Source: Salaquimonas sp.
Lineage (GTDB): Bacteria; Pseudomonadota; Alphaproteobacteria; Rhizobiales; Rhizobiaceae
Reading direction: 5' to 3'
NCBI GenBank assembly: GCA_022340185.1
Contig: JAJDOK010000040.1
Span: 20,634-84,633, forward strand
DNA length: 64,000 nt
Below are positions 42,912 to 55,654 of this stretch, one piece after another (positions within the stretch are counted from its first letter, which is position 1; every line of letters begins with the position of its first letter). The notes beneath the pieces were generated by a model. That model ran no database searches, was not told where the DNA came from, and saw only the letters and a list, made by a program, of their open reading frames with translations. The translations under genes and the position numbers were made by a program.

Positions 42912-43685
42912 TCACCCGGCTGCGGGCGGCACATCGAAAAACACATCCGCCGAAGAGATGGTCGTCAATTGTCCATCATCGAGGCGAAGGCGCAGCATTC
43001 CCGTTTCATCGATACCTTCGAAAATGCCCGTCAGCTCCCGGTTAGCCAGATGCACCTCGATACGTTTCGACAGGCCCGTGGCATGGGAAAGCCAGTGACG
43101 CCTGATTTCGTCGAAGTTCCTGCCCCTGTCCCATCTTTTCAGCCAGTTGTCCACGCCAAGCGCGACGCGGCCCATCATGTCGCGCGCCGATACCGTCATG
43201 CCCTCGACCGCCAGATTGGTCGCCGGTGTCGGGACATCATGGGGGTGGCTCATGCAGTTGATGCCGATGCCGATGATGATCGCACGGCGTCGTTTTCCGC
43301 CGATGTTGATTTCATGGCTTTCGAGCAGAATGCCGCTCACCTTGCGCGAGGAAACAAGAACGTCGTTCGGCCATTTGAGTCGTATGTCGCTGTCCTCGCC
43401 ATGCGCGACCGCCAGCGCGGCAATGGCCTCATGCACGCCGAGTGCGGCGACGAAGGTCAGATTGGCAAGCGCGACAGACGGTGCCGGATCGATCAGCAGC
43501 AGCGAGGCGAACAGATTGCCGGGTCCCGATGTCCAGGACCGCCCGCGGCTGCCGCGCCCGGATAGCTGGTGTTCGGCACGGATCCAAAGATACCCGCTGT
43601 CGCCGGCCTGCGCTGCCTCCAGGCAGGCCGAGTTTGTGGAGACGGTTTCGTCGAGTTCGATCAGTCGATATCCGGTGGGAAGCAC
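42912..43685 (-). CDS. birA: Biotin-[acetyl-CoA-carboxylase] ligase
   Basis: LDETVSTNSACLEAA; EHQLSGRGSRGRSWTSGPGNLFASLLL; IRLKWPNDVLV. Confidence 0.92.
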   Translation of the reverse strand: MLPTGYRLIELDETVSTNSACLEAAQAGDSGYLWIRAEHQLSGRGSRGRSWTSGPGNLFASLLLIDPAPSVALANLTFVAALGVHEAIAALAVAHGEDSDIRLKWPNDVLVSSRKVSGILLESHEINIGGKRRRAIIIGIGINCMSHPHDVPTPATNLAVEGMTVSARDMMGRVALGVDNWLKRWDRGRNFDEIRRHWLSHATGLSKRIEVHLANRELTGIFEGIDETGMLRLRLDDGQLTTISSADVFFDVPPAAG

Positions 43686-43694
43686 CGCGCCCGC

Positions 43695-45146
43695 CTAGAA
43701 GAATGTCGCCGCCGCATCCGACGTGATCGCGAATAGCGGCCCGGCGAACAGATAATAGAATACGATAAAGATGCCCGAAACGCCAAGCACCAGCTTCAAC
43801 TCGCCCGGCATCGGCTGGAACTCCTCGGCTGCTTCGTCGAACCACATGATCTTGATGATCCTGAGATAGTAGAAGGCGCCGACGACGCTTGCCAGCACGC
43901 CGATGATCGCCAGCGCGTAGAGCTGGGATTCGATCGCCGCGACGAAGACGAAATACTTGGCGAAGAAACCCGCCAGAGGCGGAATGCCGGCAAGCGAGAA
44001 CATCAGAATGGTCAACAGCAACGCCATGACCGGATTGCGTGCGGCAAGACCGGCGAGGTCGGAAATGTCCTCCACCATGCCGTCCTTGCGCCGCATCGCC
44101 AGGATGCAGGCAAAGGTGCCGAGCGTCATGACCATGTAGATCAGCATGTAGAGGATGACGCCGTTGATGCCGGCCTCGGTGCCGGCGGCAAGTCCGACCA
44201 GCGCGTAACCCATATGGCCGATCGAGGAATAGGCCATCAGCCGCTTGATGTTGGTCTGGGCGATCGCGGCAAAGGCACCGAGCCCCATCGAGGCGATCGA
44301 GATGAAGGAGATGATCTGGCGCCAGTCCGGCGCGATCGGCTCGAAGGCGCCCATGGTGATGCGCACGATGAGCGCCATCGCCGCGATCTTCGGTGCCGCC
44401 GCGAAGAAGGCGGTCACCGGCGTCGGCGCACCTTCATAGACATCCGGCGTCCACATGTGAAAGGGCACCGCGGAAATCTTGAAGCACAAGCCTGCCAGGA
44501 TGAACACCAGCCCGAAGATCAGACCGACCGACCGGCCGGTCCCGCCGATCGCCTGGGCTATGCCGGCAAAATCGAGATGGCCCGTGAAGCCGTAGGTCAG
44601 GCTGATGCCGTAGAGCAGCATGCCGGACGACAGCGCGCCGAGAACAAAATATTTCAGCCCCGCTTCCGTCGAGCGGATGGAATCGCGGTTCATCGCCGCC
44701 GTCACATACAGCGCCAGCGACTGCATCTCGAGGCCGAGATAGAGGCTCAGCGTATTGTCGGCCGAAATCATCAGCATCATGCCGGTCGTCGCCAGCAGGA
44801 TCAGCACCGGATATTCGAAGCGTGCGAAGCGTTCGTGCCGCATGTAGCTGACCGACATGGCAAGCGCCGCACCCGAGCCGATCAGGGCCAGCAGCTTCAT
44901 CAGCCGCGCGAAGGGATCGAGCACGAAGGCGCCCGAGAACGCCACGCCATAACCGGTGAACCAGATCAGCCACAGCCCGGCGATGACAATGGCTGCAAAG
45001 GCCAGTCCCGTGACGAGCGAAGTGCTGCGCTCACCGCGGAAGACGCCGATCATCAGCAGCGCCATCGCTGCCAGCGCCAGGATGATCTCAGGGCCGGCGA
45101 GGTTCAGGTCGGGAGAGATGGAGGAAAAACCCTGAACGGACTGCAT
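43695..45146 (-). CDS. nuoN: NADH-quinone oxidoreductase subunit N
   Basis: Antiporter-like membrane subunit; [47 protein letters not shown]. Confidence 0.95.
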   Translation of the reverse strand: MQSVQGFSSISPDLNLAGPEIILALAAMALLMIGVFRGERSTSLVTGLAFAAIVIAGLWLIWFTGYGVAFSGAFVLDPFARLMKLLALIGSGAALAMSVSYMRHERFARFEYPVLILLATTGMMLMISADNTLSLYLGLEMQSLALYVTAAMNRDSIRSTEAGLKYFVLGALSSGMLLYGISLTYGFTGHLDFAGIAQAIGGTGRSVGLIFGLVFILAGLCFKISAVPFHMWTPDVYEGAPTPVTAFFAAAPKIAAMALIVRITMGAFEPIAPDWRQIISFISIASMGLGAFAAIAQTNIKRLMAYSSIGHMGYALVGLAAGTEAGINGVILYMLIYMVMTLGTFACILAMRRKDGMVEDISDLAGLAARNPVMALLLTILMFSLAGIPPLAGFFAKYFVFVAAIESQLYALAIIGVLASVVGAFYYLRIIKIMWFDEAAEEFQPMPGELKLVLGVSGIFIVFYYLFAGPLFAITSDAAATFF

Positions 45147-45156
45147 AAGGTTTCTC

Positions 45157-46674
45157 CTAATTTCCGCTCGCCGCGGTCGCCATCTGTCCGGCGGCCTCGA
45201 TTGCGGCGTGATACTGGTTCAGCATCGCATCGACCGAAGCCGCGGTCACGTCGAAGACGGGTGCGGGATAGACGCCGAAGAAGATGACGAGAACGGCAAG
45301 CGGGATCAGGATCGCCCGCTCGCGCGACGACAGATCGAGGATCGACTTCAGGCTTTCCTTGTCAAGCGCCCCGAATATGACGCGCCGGTAGAGCCACAGC
45401 GCATAGGCCGCCGAGAAGATGACGCCGAAGGTGGCGAAGAAGGCCACCCACGTGTTGACCTGGAACGCGCCGAGCAGCGTCAGGAATTCGCCGACGAAGC
45501 CGGACGTGCCCGGCAGGCCGACATTGGCCATGGTGAAGATCATGAACAATGTCGCATATTTCGGCATGCGGTTGACCAGCCCGCCATAGGCGGCGATCTC
45601 GCGCGTGTGCATGCGGTCGTAGATCACGCCGACGCACAGGAACAGCGCACCGGACACGAGCCCGTGCGACAGCATCTGGTAGAGCGCTCCCTGCACGCCA
45701 TAGGCATTCGCCGTGAAGATGCCCATCGTCACATAGCCCATATGCGCGACCGAGGAATAAGCGATCAGTTTCTTGATGTCCTCCTGGGCGAGCGCGACGA
45801 GCGAGGTGTAGACGATCGCCACCACTGACAGCGTGAAGATGAAGGGCGCAAATTCCGCGCTCGCCAGCGGAAACATCGGCAGCGAGAAGCGCAGGAAGCC
45901 GTATCCTCCCATCTTCAGCAGGATCGCCGCCAGGATGACGGAACCCGCCGTCGGCGCCTCGACATGGGCGTCGGGCAGCCAGGTGTGGACCGGCCACATC
46001 GGCATCTTCACCGCGAAGGAAGCGAAGAAGGCGAGCCATAGCCATGTCTGCATCGAGGCCGGGAACTGGTGCGTCAGTAATGTGGGAATATCAGTCGTGT
46101 TGGCGTTCCAGTACATCGCCATCATGGCGAGCAGCATCAGCACCGACCCGAGCAGCGTGTAGAGGAAGAACTTGAAGCTGGCATAGACGCGCCGCTTGCC
46201 GCCCCACACGCCGATGATCAGGAACATCGGGATCAGGCCCGCCTCGAAGAAGATGTAGAACAGCATCAGGTCGAGCGCGGTGAACACGCCGATCATGAAG
46301 GTTTCCAGCACCAGGAAGGCGACCATGTATTCGCGCACCCTGTCCTGCACGCTCTCCCAGCTCGCCAGGATGGCGAACGGCATCAGGAACGTCGTCAGGA
46401 TGACGAACAGCATGGATATGCCGTCGACACCCAGATGGTAGCTCATGAAATTGCCGATCCATTCGTGCCGCTCGATCATCTGGAAGCCCGGCACCGAAGT
46501 GTCGAAATTCCACCAGATGGCGAGCGAGACGACGAAGGTCAGCGCGGAGGCGAACAATGCCACATTGCGGATGTTGCGTTTCGCGACCTCGCCCTCGCCC
46601 GAGATCAGCATGATGATCAGCGCGCCGAAGGCGGGCAGGAAGGTGACGACGGTAAGGATCGGCCAATCGCTCAT
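45157..46674 (-). CDS. nuoM: NADH-quinone oxidoreductase subunit M
   Basis: [43 protein letters not shown]. Confidence 0.96.
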   Translation of the reverse strand: MSDWPILTVVTFLPAFGALIIMLISGEGEVAKRNIRNVALFASALTFVVSLAIWWNFDTSVPGFQMIERHEWIGNFMSYHLGVDGISMLFVILTTFLMPFAILASWESVQDRVREYMVAFLVLETFMIGVFTALDLMLFYIFFEAGLIPMFLIIGVWGGKRRVYASFKFFLYTLLGSVLMLLAMMAMYWNANTTDIPTLLTHQFPASMQTWLWLAFFASFAVKMPMWPVHTWLPDAHVEAPTAGSVILAAILLKMGGYGFLRFSLPMFPLASAEFAPFIFTLSVVAIVYTSLVALAQEDIKKLIAYSSVAHMGYVTMGIFTANAYGVQGALYQMLSHGLVSGALFLCVGVIYDRMHTREIAAYGGLVNRMPKYATLFMIFTMANVGLPGTSGFVGEFLTLLGAFQVNTWVAFFATFGVIFSAAYALWLYRRVIFGALDKESLKSILDLSSRERAILIPLAVLVIFFGVYPAPVFDVTAASVDAMLNQYHAAIEAAGQMATAASGN

Positions 46675-46683
46675 TGGTAGGTC

Positions 46684-48711
46684 CTAGGTTCCCGCAAACA
46701 TCACCCAGCTGATCAGGGCGGCGACACCGATCAGCATGGCGAAGGCGTAATGGTAGAGATAGCCGGTCTGCAGGCGGACGACACTGCGGGTGACGTCGAG
46801 CACCCGTGCCGACACCCCGTCCGGTCCAAAACCGTCGATCAGCCAGCCGTCGCCACGCTTCCACAGGAAGCGGCCGAGCGCCTTGGCCGGGCGGACGAAC
46901 AGAAAGTCGTAGGCCTCGTCGAAATACCACTTGTTGAGCAGGAAGGCGTAGAGCCCCGGCTGCGAGCGCGCCAGCGCCTTGGGCAATTGCGGTGAGCGGA
47001 TATACATCGCCCAGGCGATAACAAAGCCCAGCGCCATCATGATGAAGGGTGAAAGCTTCACCCAGACCGGCACGTGGTGGAAATGTTCCAGGATCTCGTT
47101 TTCGGGTCCGGCGAACAGCGAAGTGCGCCAGAAGGCGTTGTACCAGCCCTCGCTCAGATCACCGCTCTGATAACCGAGAAAGACATTATAGAACAGCAAA
47201 CCCGCAAACAGCGCGCCCGCCGCCAGCACATAGAGCGGCACCAGCATGACATTGGGCGATTCATGGACATGGTCGATGACGTCGGCCGAAGAGCGCGGCT
47301 TGCCGTGGAAGGTCATGAAGATCAGCCGCCAGGAGTAGAAGCTGGTGAACAGTGCTGCGACCACCAGCAGCACGAAGGCGTAGCCCGCCGCCGGATTGTG
47401 GCCGACAAAGGTCGATTCGATGATCGCATCCTTGGAGAAGAAACCGGCCGTGCCGATCGAGGTGAAGGGGATGCCGAGGCCCGTCAGCGCGAAGGTGCCG
47501 ATCAGCATCATCCAGTAGGTCTTGGGGATGAGCCTGCGCAGTCCGCCCATGCGTCGCATGTCCTGTTCGTCGGAGACGGCATGGATGACCGAGCCGGCGC
47601 CAAGGAACAGCAGCGCCTTGAAGAAGGCGTGCGTGAACAGGTGGAAGATGCCCGCGCCATAGGCGCCAACGCCGAGCGCGACGAACATGTAGCCAAGCTG
47701 CGAGCAGGTCGAATAGGCGATGACGCGCTTGATGTCGTTCTGAACCAGGCCCACCGTTGCCGCGAAGAAGGCGGTCGTCGCGCCGATGATGGTGACGACC
47801 GTCAGCGCGGTATGGGAATGTTCAAACAGCGGCGACAGGCGCGCCACCATGAAGACGCCGGCGGTGACCATGGTTGCCGCGTGAATGAGGGCGGAAACCG
47901 GTGTCGGACCTTCCATGGCGTCTGGCAGCCAGGTGTGCAGGAAGAACTGCGCCGACTTGCCCATCGCGCCCATGAACAGCAGCAGGCAGATGATGGTCAG
48001 CGCGTCGCCGCGCGACAGGCTGTGCCCGAGGAACACCAGCACCGTCTCGGCGGCATGGCCCGCCACCTCGCCGCCCTCGCCCGCGGTCTGGTGCCCGTAT
48101 TCGGCGACATTGGCGAAGATGGTCGTCAGATCGATCGAATTGAACAGCGCGAACACGCCGAAAATGCCAAGCGCGAAGCCGAAATCGCCGACGCGGTTGA
48201 CGACGAAGGCCTTGATCGCTGCCGCGTTCGCCGAGGGTTTCTTGTACCAGAAGCCGATCAGCAGGTAGGAGGCGAGACCGACGCCCTCCCAGCCGAAGAA
48301 CATCTGCGCCAGATTGTCGGCCGTCACCAGCATCAGCATGGCGAAGGTGAACAGCGACAGATAGGCGAAGAAGCGCGGCCGGCCCGGATCGTGATGCATG
48401 TAGCCGATCGAATAGACGTGGACCAGCGATGACACCGTGTTGACCACGACCAGCATGACCACGGTCAGTGTGTCGACCCTGAACGCCCAGTCGACATTGA
48501 GCGCGCCGGAACTGAACCAGCGCATCACCGGGATCGATTGCGGCGGGGCATCGGAAAAGCCGACGCTGGCGAATGCGATCCACGACAGGATCGCGCAAAT
48601 GATCAGGAAGCCGGAAGTGACATATTCCGCACCCTTGGCCCCGATGGACTTGCCGAAAAGGCCGGCCAGCAGGAATCCGATGAGCGGCAGGAAGACGATG
48701 ACGTGATACAT
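46684..48711 (-). CDS. nuoL: NADH-quinone oxidoreductase subunit L
   Basis: [37 protein letters not shown]. Confidence 0.96.
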   Translation of the reverse strand: MYHVIVFLPLIGFLLAGLFGKSIGAKGAEYVTSGFLIICAILSWIAFASVGFSDAPPQSIPVMRWFSSGALNVDWAFRVDTLTVVMLVVVNTVSSLVHVYSIGYMHHDPGRPRFFAYLSLFTFAMLMLVTADNLAQMFFGWEGVGLASYLLIGFWYKKPSANAAAIKAFVVNRVGDFGFALGIFGVFALFNSIDLTTIFANVAEYGHQTAGEGGEVAGHAAETVLVFLGHSLSRGDALTIICLLLFMGAMGKSAQFFLHTWLPDAMEGPTPVSALIHAATMVTAGVFMVARLSPLFEHSHTALTVVTIIGATTAFFAATVGLVQNDIKRVIAYSTCSQLGYMFVALGVGAYGAGIFHLFTHAFFKALLFLGAGSVIHAVSDEQDMRRMGGLRRLIPKTYWMMLIGTFALTGLGIPFTSIGTAGFFSKDAIIESTFVGHNPAAGYAFVLLVVAALFTSFYSWRLIFMTFHGKPRSSADVIDHVHESPNVMLVPLYVLAAGALFAGLLFYNVFLGYQSGDLSEGWYNAFWRTSLFAGPENEILEHFHHVPVWVKLSPFIMMALGFVIAWAMYIRSPQLPKALARSQPGLYAFLLNKWYFDEAYDFLFVRPAKALGRFLWKRGDGWLIDGFGPDGVSARVLDVTRSVVRLQTGYLYHYAFAMLIGVAALISWVMFAGT

Positions 48712-48725
48712 TTTCTGACCGTCCC

Positions 48726-49034
48726 CTAACCCTTCATCATGTTGACGTCTTCGACCGCGATCGAGCCGCGGTTGCGGAAGAAGACAACCAGGATCGCCAG
48801 CCCGATCGCCGCCTCGGCCGCCGCGACGGTCAGCACGAACAGTGCGAAGACCTGGCCCATCAGGTCGCCCAGTTGGTGACTGAAGGCGACGAAGTTCAGA
48901 TTGACCGACAGCAGGATGAGCTCGATCGACATCAGGATGATGATGATGTTCTTCTTGTTGAGGAATATGCCGAGCATGCCGATGGTGAAGAGCATCGCGC
49001 TGACGGCCAGATAGTGGGAAATGCCGATTTCCAT
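48726..49034 (-). CDS. nuoK: NADH-quinone oxidoreductase subunit K
   Basis: [46 protein letters not shown]. Confidence 0.96.
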   Translation of the reverse strand: MEIGISHYLAVSAMLFTIGMLGIFLNKKNIIIILMSIELILLSVNLNFVAFSHQLGDLMGQVFALFVLTVAAAEAAIGLAILVVFFRNRGSIAVEDVNMMKG

Positions 49035-49048
49035 GTTTGCTGTCCCGT

Positions 49049-49675
49049 CTAGATGCCCTTGCCCGATTCGACCTTGACGATCTCGATTGCCGTTTCCGGC
49101 CTGCGCGCCACCTGCCGGGAGATGTCCTGGCGCTTGACGTCCGGCTTGTGGCGCAGCGTCAGCACGATGGCGCCGATCATCGCGACCAGCAGGATCAGGC
49201 CGGCGATCTGGAAGAAGAAGATGTATTTCGTGTAGAGGATGTCGCCGAGCGCCTGGATGTTGGAGACATGGTCCATGTCGGGGATCGGCTGCACCACTTC
49301 GGCGACTGCGCCCGGCGCCAGCACCCAGCTTCCCGCCACCATCAGCAGTTCGGCCAGTACGATGAAGGCGACCAGCCCGCCGATCGGCAGATATTGCAGG
49401 AAGCCTTCGCGCAGTTCGGCGAAATCGACGTCCAGCATCATCACGACGAACAGGAAGAGCACGGCGACCGCGCCGACATAGACGACGATCAACAGCAGCG
49501 CCAGGAACTCCGCACCCGCCAGCAGGAACAACCCTGCCGAATTGACGAAGGCCAGGATCAGGAACAGCACGGAATGGACCGGATTGCGCGCGGCGATGAC
49601 CATGAAGGCGGAGGCCACCGTCACGATCGCGAACAGATAGAAAAAGAGCGCCGGCAGAACGCCTGTTGAGCCCAT
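49049..49675 (-). CDS. nuoJ: NADH-quinone oxidoreductase subunit J
   Basis: [39 protein letters not shown]. Confidence 0.95.
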   Translation of the reverse strand: MGSTGVLPALFFYLFAIVTVASAFMVIAARNPVHSVLFLILAFVNSAGLFLLAGAEFLALLLIVVYVGAVAVLFLFVVMMLDVDFAELREGFLQYLPIGGLVAFIVLAELLMVAGSWVLAPGAVAEVVQPIPDMDHVSNIQALGDILYTKYIFFFQIAGLILLVAMIGAIVLTLRHKPDVKRQDISRQVARRPETAIEIVKVESGKGI

Positions 49676-49801
49676 TGTATCTTCTTTTCCCTTGCCTTGG
49701 CTCCGGTTTCGCCCCGCCTGGGCCAGAGCCGCTCGGTAAGTCCCTGTTTCGTTATGCTTTCGCTCGCACTATGGCGTCCGAAAGCCTCGTTATCGCCCGA
49801 A

Positions 49802-50293
49802 CTAGCGCCATGGCGCGTCGGCGGCGAGGTTGTTGGCGATCTCCCGCTCCCAACGATCGCCATTGGCGAGCAGTCTTTCCTTGTCGTAATAGAGTTCCTC
49901 GCGCGTTTCCGTCGCGAACTCGAAGTTCGGCCCCTCGACGATGGCGTCGACCGGGCAGGCTTCCTGGCAGAAGCCGCAATAGATGCACTTCACCATGTCG
50001 ATGTCGTAGCGCACCGTGCGCCGTGTGCCGTCATTGCGGCGCGGTCCCGCCTCGATGGTGATCGCCTGTGCAGGGCAGATCGCCTCGCACAATTTGCAGG
50101 CGATGCAGCGCTCCTCACCATTGGGGTAGCGCCGCAGCGCGTGCTCGCCGCGAAAGCGCGGGCTGACCGGCCCCTTCTCGAAGGGATAGTTGATCGTCGC
50201 CTTCGGCGCGAAGAAATAGCGCATCGACAGGAAAAAGGCCGCGACGAACTCGGCCAGCAGCAGGGATTTGGCGGCGCGTGCGATCGTGCTCAT
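49802..50293 (-). CDS. nuoI: NADH-quinone oxidoreductase subunit I
   Basis: Two 4Fe-4S motifs: [16 protein letters not shown] and [16 protein letters not shown]. Confidence 0.96.
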   Translation of the reverse strand: MSTIARAAKSLLLAEFVAAFFLSMRYFFAPKATINYPFEKGPVSPRFRGEHALRRYPNGEERCIACKLCEAICPAQAITIEAGPRRNDGTRRTVRYDIDMVKCIYCGFCQEACPVDAIVEGPNFEFATETREELYYDKERLLANGDRWEREIANNLAADAPWR

Positions 50294-50547
50294 TGGCCTG
50301 CTCCTGCGAATTGGTATCCCGTGATGCCGCCGAGAAACGCAAAAAACAAAGGCAATCCAACTCTGTACATTAGTGTCGTGGCCTTGCCCGTTTGATCCCG
50401 ATTCCATCCGAATATGGGCGCGCGATAATTATCGGACACAACTTTCTGTTGCATTTTCAATACGGCTGGGAGGACGTACAAATTGCCAAAAAACGCGATC
50501 AAAAGCCCAATGCCCGCGCCTGTCGATATCGAAGCCCAGACACTCAT
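50290..50547 (-). CDS. 85-aa two-TM membrane protein inserted between nuoH and nuoI
   Basis: [85 protein letters not shown]; 4-bp overlaps with both neighbours. Confidence 0.8.
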   Translation of the reverse strand: MSVWASISTGAGIGLLIAFFGNLYVLPAVLKMQQKVVSDNYRAPIFGWNRDQTGKATTLMYRVGLPLFFAFLGGITGYQFAGAGQ

Positions 50548-51590
50548 GCCGCCCACCCCGTGATCTGAAGCACGGTCGCCACGATGAAGACCATGGCGAG
50601 CGACAGCGGCAGGAACACCTTCCAGCCGAGCCGCATCAACTGGTCGTAGCGGTAGCGCGGCACGAAGGCCTTGACCATGGCGAACATGAAGAAGACCAGC
50701 AGCGCCTTGCCGAGGAACCAGAAAATGCCCGGCACCCAGTTGAGCGGAGCGATATCGAGCGGCGGCAGCCATCCGCCGAGGAACAGGATGGTCGTCATCG
50801 CGCACATCAGGCTGACGGCGGCGTATTCGCCCAGCATGAACATCATGTAGGGCGTGGAGCCGTATTCGACCATGAAGCCAGCGACCAGTTCGGATTCGGC
50901 TTCCGGCAGGTCGAAAGGCGGCCGGTTCGTCTCTGCAAGTGCCGAAATGAAGAACACGACGAACATCGGGAACAGCGCCAGCCAGTGCCAGTCGAGCAGC
51001 GATGGCGGCAGGCCGGCCATGGTGCCGAGCCCGTCGGTCTGGCTCATCACGATGTCGGTCAGGTTGAGCGAGCCGACGCACAAAAGCACGGTGATGATGA
51101 CGAAGCCGATGGACACTTCGTAGGAGACCATCTGCGCCGCCGAGCGCAGCGCGCCGAGGAAGGCGTATTTCGAGTTCGACGCCCAGCCGCCCATGATGAT
51201 GCCGTAGACCTCGAGCGAAGAGATCGCGAAAATGTAGAGGACGCCGACATTGATGTTGGCGATCACCCAGTTGTCGGCGACCGGCACCACGGCCCAGGTG
51301 GCGAGCGCCAGCACCACACCGACCAGCGGCGCCAGCAGGAATACCGTCTTCGAGGTCGATGCCGGGATCACCGGCTCCTTCAGCACGAATTTCAGAAGGT
51401 CGGCGAAGGATTGGAACAGGCCCCAGGGGCCGACCACGTTCGGCCCGCGCCGCATCTGCACGGCGGCCCAGATCTTGCGGTCGGCATACAGGATGTAGGC
51501 GATCAGGATCAGCAGCACGACGAGCAGCAGCAGGCTCTGGCCAACCATGATCGCGCCGGGAATGACGTAATCGTTGATGAAGACGTTCAT
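50544..51590 (-). CDS. nuoH: NADH-quinone oxidoreductase subunit H
   Basis: [66 protein letters not shown]. Confidence 0.96.
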   Translation of the reverse strand: MNVFINDYVIPGAIMVGQSLLLLVVLLILIAYILYADRKIWAAVQMRRGPNVVGPWGLFQSFADLLKFVLKEPVIPASTSKTVFLLAPLVGVVLALATWAVVPVADNWVIANINVGVLYIFAISSLEVYGIIMGGWASNSKYAFLGALRSAAQMVSYEVSIGFVIITVLLCVGSLNLTDIVMSQTDGLGTMAGLPPSLLDWHWLALFPMFVVFFISALAETNRPPFDLPEAESELVAGFMVEYGSTPYMMFMLGEYAAVSLMCAMTTILFLGGWLPPLDIAPLNWVPGIFWFLGKALLVFFMFAMVKAFVPRYRYDQLMRLGWKVFLPLSLAMVFIVATVLQITGWAA

Positions 51591-51741
51591 GCCGAGATTC
51601 CCGGTTCGATGCGACGGGCCGCGAATTGGCCCCGACCCGCGCCCTTCTTAACCGCTATACGGCCAAATTCAACATTGCCCACACGGCTTTTTTGCGCGGT
51701 TCGCAGAAAATCCTGGCTGGACGGGAAAGCCGGCATCGCCT

Positions 51742-53823
51742 TCACTCCGCCGCTTCGGCCATGCCGGCTGCGAACATCGACGAGCATTCCGCCATGACCT
51801 TCGACGCGCGGGCAATCGGATTGGTCAGGTAGAAATCGGCGACCGTGCTGGCAAACGGTGCGGCTTTCACCTTGCCGACCTTGTCGGCCAGCTTCTTAAC
51901 GTCGCTGGCATCACCGGCGGCGATCTCTTCCGCCAGCGCCAGATGCGGGTGTTCGCCGAACATCTGGGCGCGCAATTGCGCCAGGCTGTCGAAGGGCAGC
52001 TTGTGGCCGAGTTCCGCCGACAGCGCGCGCAGAATGGCCCAGTCTTCCTTCGCTTCACCCGGTGCGAAGACGGCACGGTTGGCGATCTGCACCCGGCCTT
52101 CCGTATTCACATAAGTCCCGGACTTTTCCGTGTAGGCCGAGCCCGGCAGGATAATATCCGCACGGTGTGCACCGGCATCGCCATGACTGCCGATATAGAC
52201 GGTGAACCCCTTGACCGCCTTCATGTCGATCTCGTCTGCGCCAAGCAGGAAGACGAGGTCGCAACCGGCCATGATTTCCGCCGTCGCCTTGCCGCCCTTT
52301 CCGGGCACGAAGCCGACATCGAGGCCACCGACACGGGCGGCTGCCGTGTGCAGCACTGAGAAGCCGTTCCAGTCTCCCGAGACTGCGCCGACATTGACGG
52401 CAAGCTGCGCGGCAAGTGCCAGGATCGCTTCGCTGTCGGCACGGGTGAGCGCGCTTTGGCCGATCAGGATCAGCGGTTTCTTGGCCTTTTTCAGCGTGGC
52501 GGCGAACTTGTCCTTGCCGGAAACAAGATCGGCCAGCGTCTTCGGACCGGTTCCAAGATGCTGATAGGCATAGCGCAGATCGGCCTTCTCGCCGATCACG
52601 CCGATCGGATAATCCTCCGGCGCGCGGAAACGCTTGCGGATGCGCGTGTTCAGCACGCTGGCCTCGAGCCGTGGATTGGCGCCGATGATCAGCAACGCGT
52701 CGGAATCCTCGATGCCGTCGATGGTTGCGTTGAACAGGTAGGACGCCCTGCCCCTGGCCGGATCGAGCACGCTTCCCGGTTCGCGGCAATCGAGACTGGC
52801 CGAGCCGAGCGACGTCATCAGCTTCTTCAGCGCATACATCTCCTCGACCGTGGCGAGGTCTCCGGCGATGGCGCCGATCTTGTCGGCCTTGGTCTTCTTC
52901 ACCTGTCTGGCAACCGCCGCCAGCGCATCGGGCCAGCTAGCCGCCTGCAGCCTGCCGCCTTTCTTCACATAGGGCCGGTCGAGGCGCTGCGTGTCGAGCC
53001 CGTCCCATACGAAGCGGGTCTTGTCGGAAATCCACTCCTCGTTCACCAATTCGTTGACGCGCGGCAGGATGCGCATCACTGCCTTGCCGCGCGCGTCGAC
53101 GCGGATATTGGAGCCGACCGCGTCCATCACGTCGATCGATTCCGTCTTGGTCAGTTCCCAGGGCCGCGCCTTGTCCTGATAAGGCTTGGAAGTAAGTGCG
53201 CCAACCGGGCACAGATCGATGACATTGCCCTGCAGTTCGGATGTCATCGCCCGTTCAAGATAGGTGGTGATTTCGGCGTCTTCGCCTCGGCCGATCAGGC
53301 CCAGTTCCGAAATGCCGGCGACTTCCGTGGTGAAGCGCACACAGCGCGTGCAATGGATGCAGCGCGTCATGCGCGTGCGCACCAGTGGGCCGATATACTT
53401 GTCCTCGACCGCGCGCTTGTTCTCGTGGAAGCGGTTGTGGTCGATGCCATAGGCCATCGCCTGATCCTGCAGATCGCACTCGCCGCCCTGGTCGCAGATC
53501 GGGCAGTCGAGCGGATGGTTGATCAGCAGGAATTCCATCACGCCCTCGCGGGCCTTCTTGACCATCGGCGACTTGGTCATCACCTCCGGCGGTTCGCCGT
53601 TCGGGCCGGGGCGCAGATCGCGCACACCCATCGCGCAGCTTGCCTGCGGCTTGGGCGGCCCGCCCTTCACCTCGATCAGGCACATGCGGCAATTACCTGC
53701 GATCGACAGGCGTTCGTGATAGCAGAAACGCGGAATCTCGGCGCCCGCCTCCTCGCACGCCTGCAACAGCGTGTAGTGGTCCGGGACTTCGACCTCTTTG
53801 CCGTCTACGATCAGCTTTGCCAT
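51742..53823 (-). CDS. nuoG: NADH-quinone oxidoreductase subunit G
   Basis: IPRFCYHERLSIAGNCRMCLIEVKG; DCPICDQGGECDLQDQAMAYG; RCIHCTRCVRFTTEVAG. Confidence 0.96.
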   Translation of the reverse strand: MAKLIVDGKEVEVPDHYTLLQACEEAGAEIPRFCYHERLSIAGNCRMCLIEVKGGPPKPQASCAMGVRDLRPGPNGEPPEVMTKSPMVKKAREGVMEFLLINHPLDCPICDQGGECDLQDQAMAYGIDHNRFHENKRAVEDKYIGPLVRTRMTRCIHCTRCVRFTTEVAGISELGLIGRGEDAEITTYLERAMTSELQGNVIDLCPVGALTSKPYQDKARPWELTKTESIDVMDAVGSNIRVDARGKAVMRILPRVNELVNEEWISDKTRFVWDGLDTQRLDRPYVKKGGRLQAASWPDALAAVARQVKKTKADKIGAIAGDLATVEEMYALKKLMTSLGSASLDCREPGSVLDPARGRASYLFNATIDGIEDSDALLIIGANPRLEASVLNTRIRKRFRAPEDYPIGVIGEKADLRYAYQHLGTGPKTLADLVSGKDKFAATLKKAKKPLILIGQSALTRADSEAILALAAQLAVNVGAVSGDWNGFSVLHTAAARVGGLDVGFVPGKGGKATAEIMAGCDLVFLLGADEIDMKAVKGFTVYIGSHGDAGAHRADIILPGSAYTEKSGTYVNTEGRVQIANRAVFAPGEAKEDWAILRALSAELGHKLPFDSLAQLRAQMFGEHPHLALAEEIAAGDASDVKKLADKVGKVKAAPFASTVADFYLTNPIARASKVMAECSSMFAAGMAEAAE

Positions 53824-53841
53824 CTTCGTTTCCGTTCGCCC

Positions 53842-54335
53842 CTAGGCGTATTGCTCTCGTTTTCGCGCCCATTTCAGCAGCGGCGCCAGGCGCTTCCAGC
53901 CGAATGCGTGGTCCGTTTCGCCGTATTCGTTCAGGTGGTCGAAGCGCGCCATGCCTTCCATGAGATCGGGACGATGGTCGACCGGCACCCACCACATGAC
54001 GAGGTTGGAATTGCCTTCGGCGTCGAACCAGTCGCGCCGTTTGTCGTAATAGTCGCGGTGCGCCGTTTTCCAGACATAGTGGTGCAGACTCTGCGCGTCG
54101 GCCCATACCGATAGCATGGAAGCCGTGCGCGGATTGCCGCCGAACACGCCGTCGGGGTTCTTCTGTCCCGCGTCCATCTCCTCGTCGCTCATGTGCCAGA
54201 CATAGCCCGGGCTTTCGACAGCGAGCGCGTTGACGCGGTCGAGATTGTCGGCGAACTCGGCGACGCGTGGATCGTCCCAGTCGTGCCGCAACACGCCGAA
54301 ATTGAACTCGGCCAGATGATGTCCGGCGGGCTGCA

Positions 54336-54339
<4 letters not shown>
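53842..54339 (-). CDS. DUF3291-like protein inserted between nuoF and nuoG
   Basis: [44 protein letters not shown]... ending [35 protein letters not shown]; family assignment by recall of DUF3291. Confidence 0.75.
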
Positions 54340-55643
<1,304 letters not shown>

Positions 55644-55654
55644 GTCGCCTCACC

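Noticed and set aside
47074-48432. 452-aa plus-strand ORF opposite nuoL (and similar long ORFs at 44214, 50373, 54414)
   Set aside because: Highly charged antisense shadows of nuo genes; no domain signal or RBS.
51591-51741. 66-aa minus ORF between nuoG and nuoH
   Set aside because: No signal, RBS or domain; likely a non-coding gap.
52456-54114. 552-aa plus-strand ORF opposite nuoG and the DUF3291 gene
   Set aside because: Antisense shadow of clearly coding minus-strand genes; low-complexity His/Arg/Asp-rich translation.
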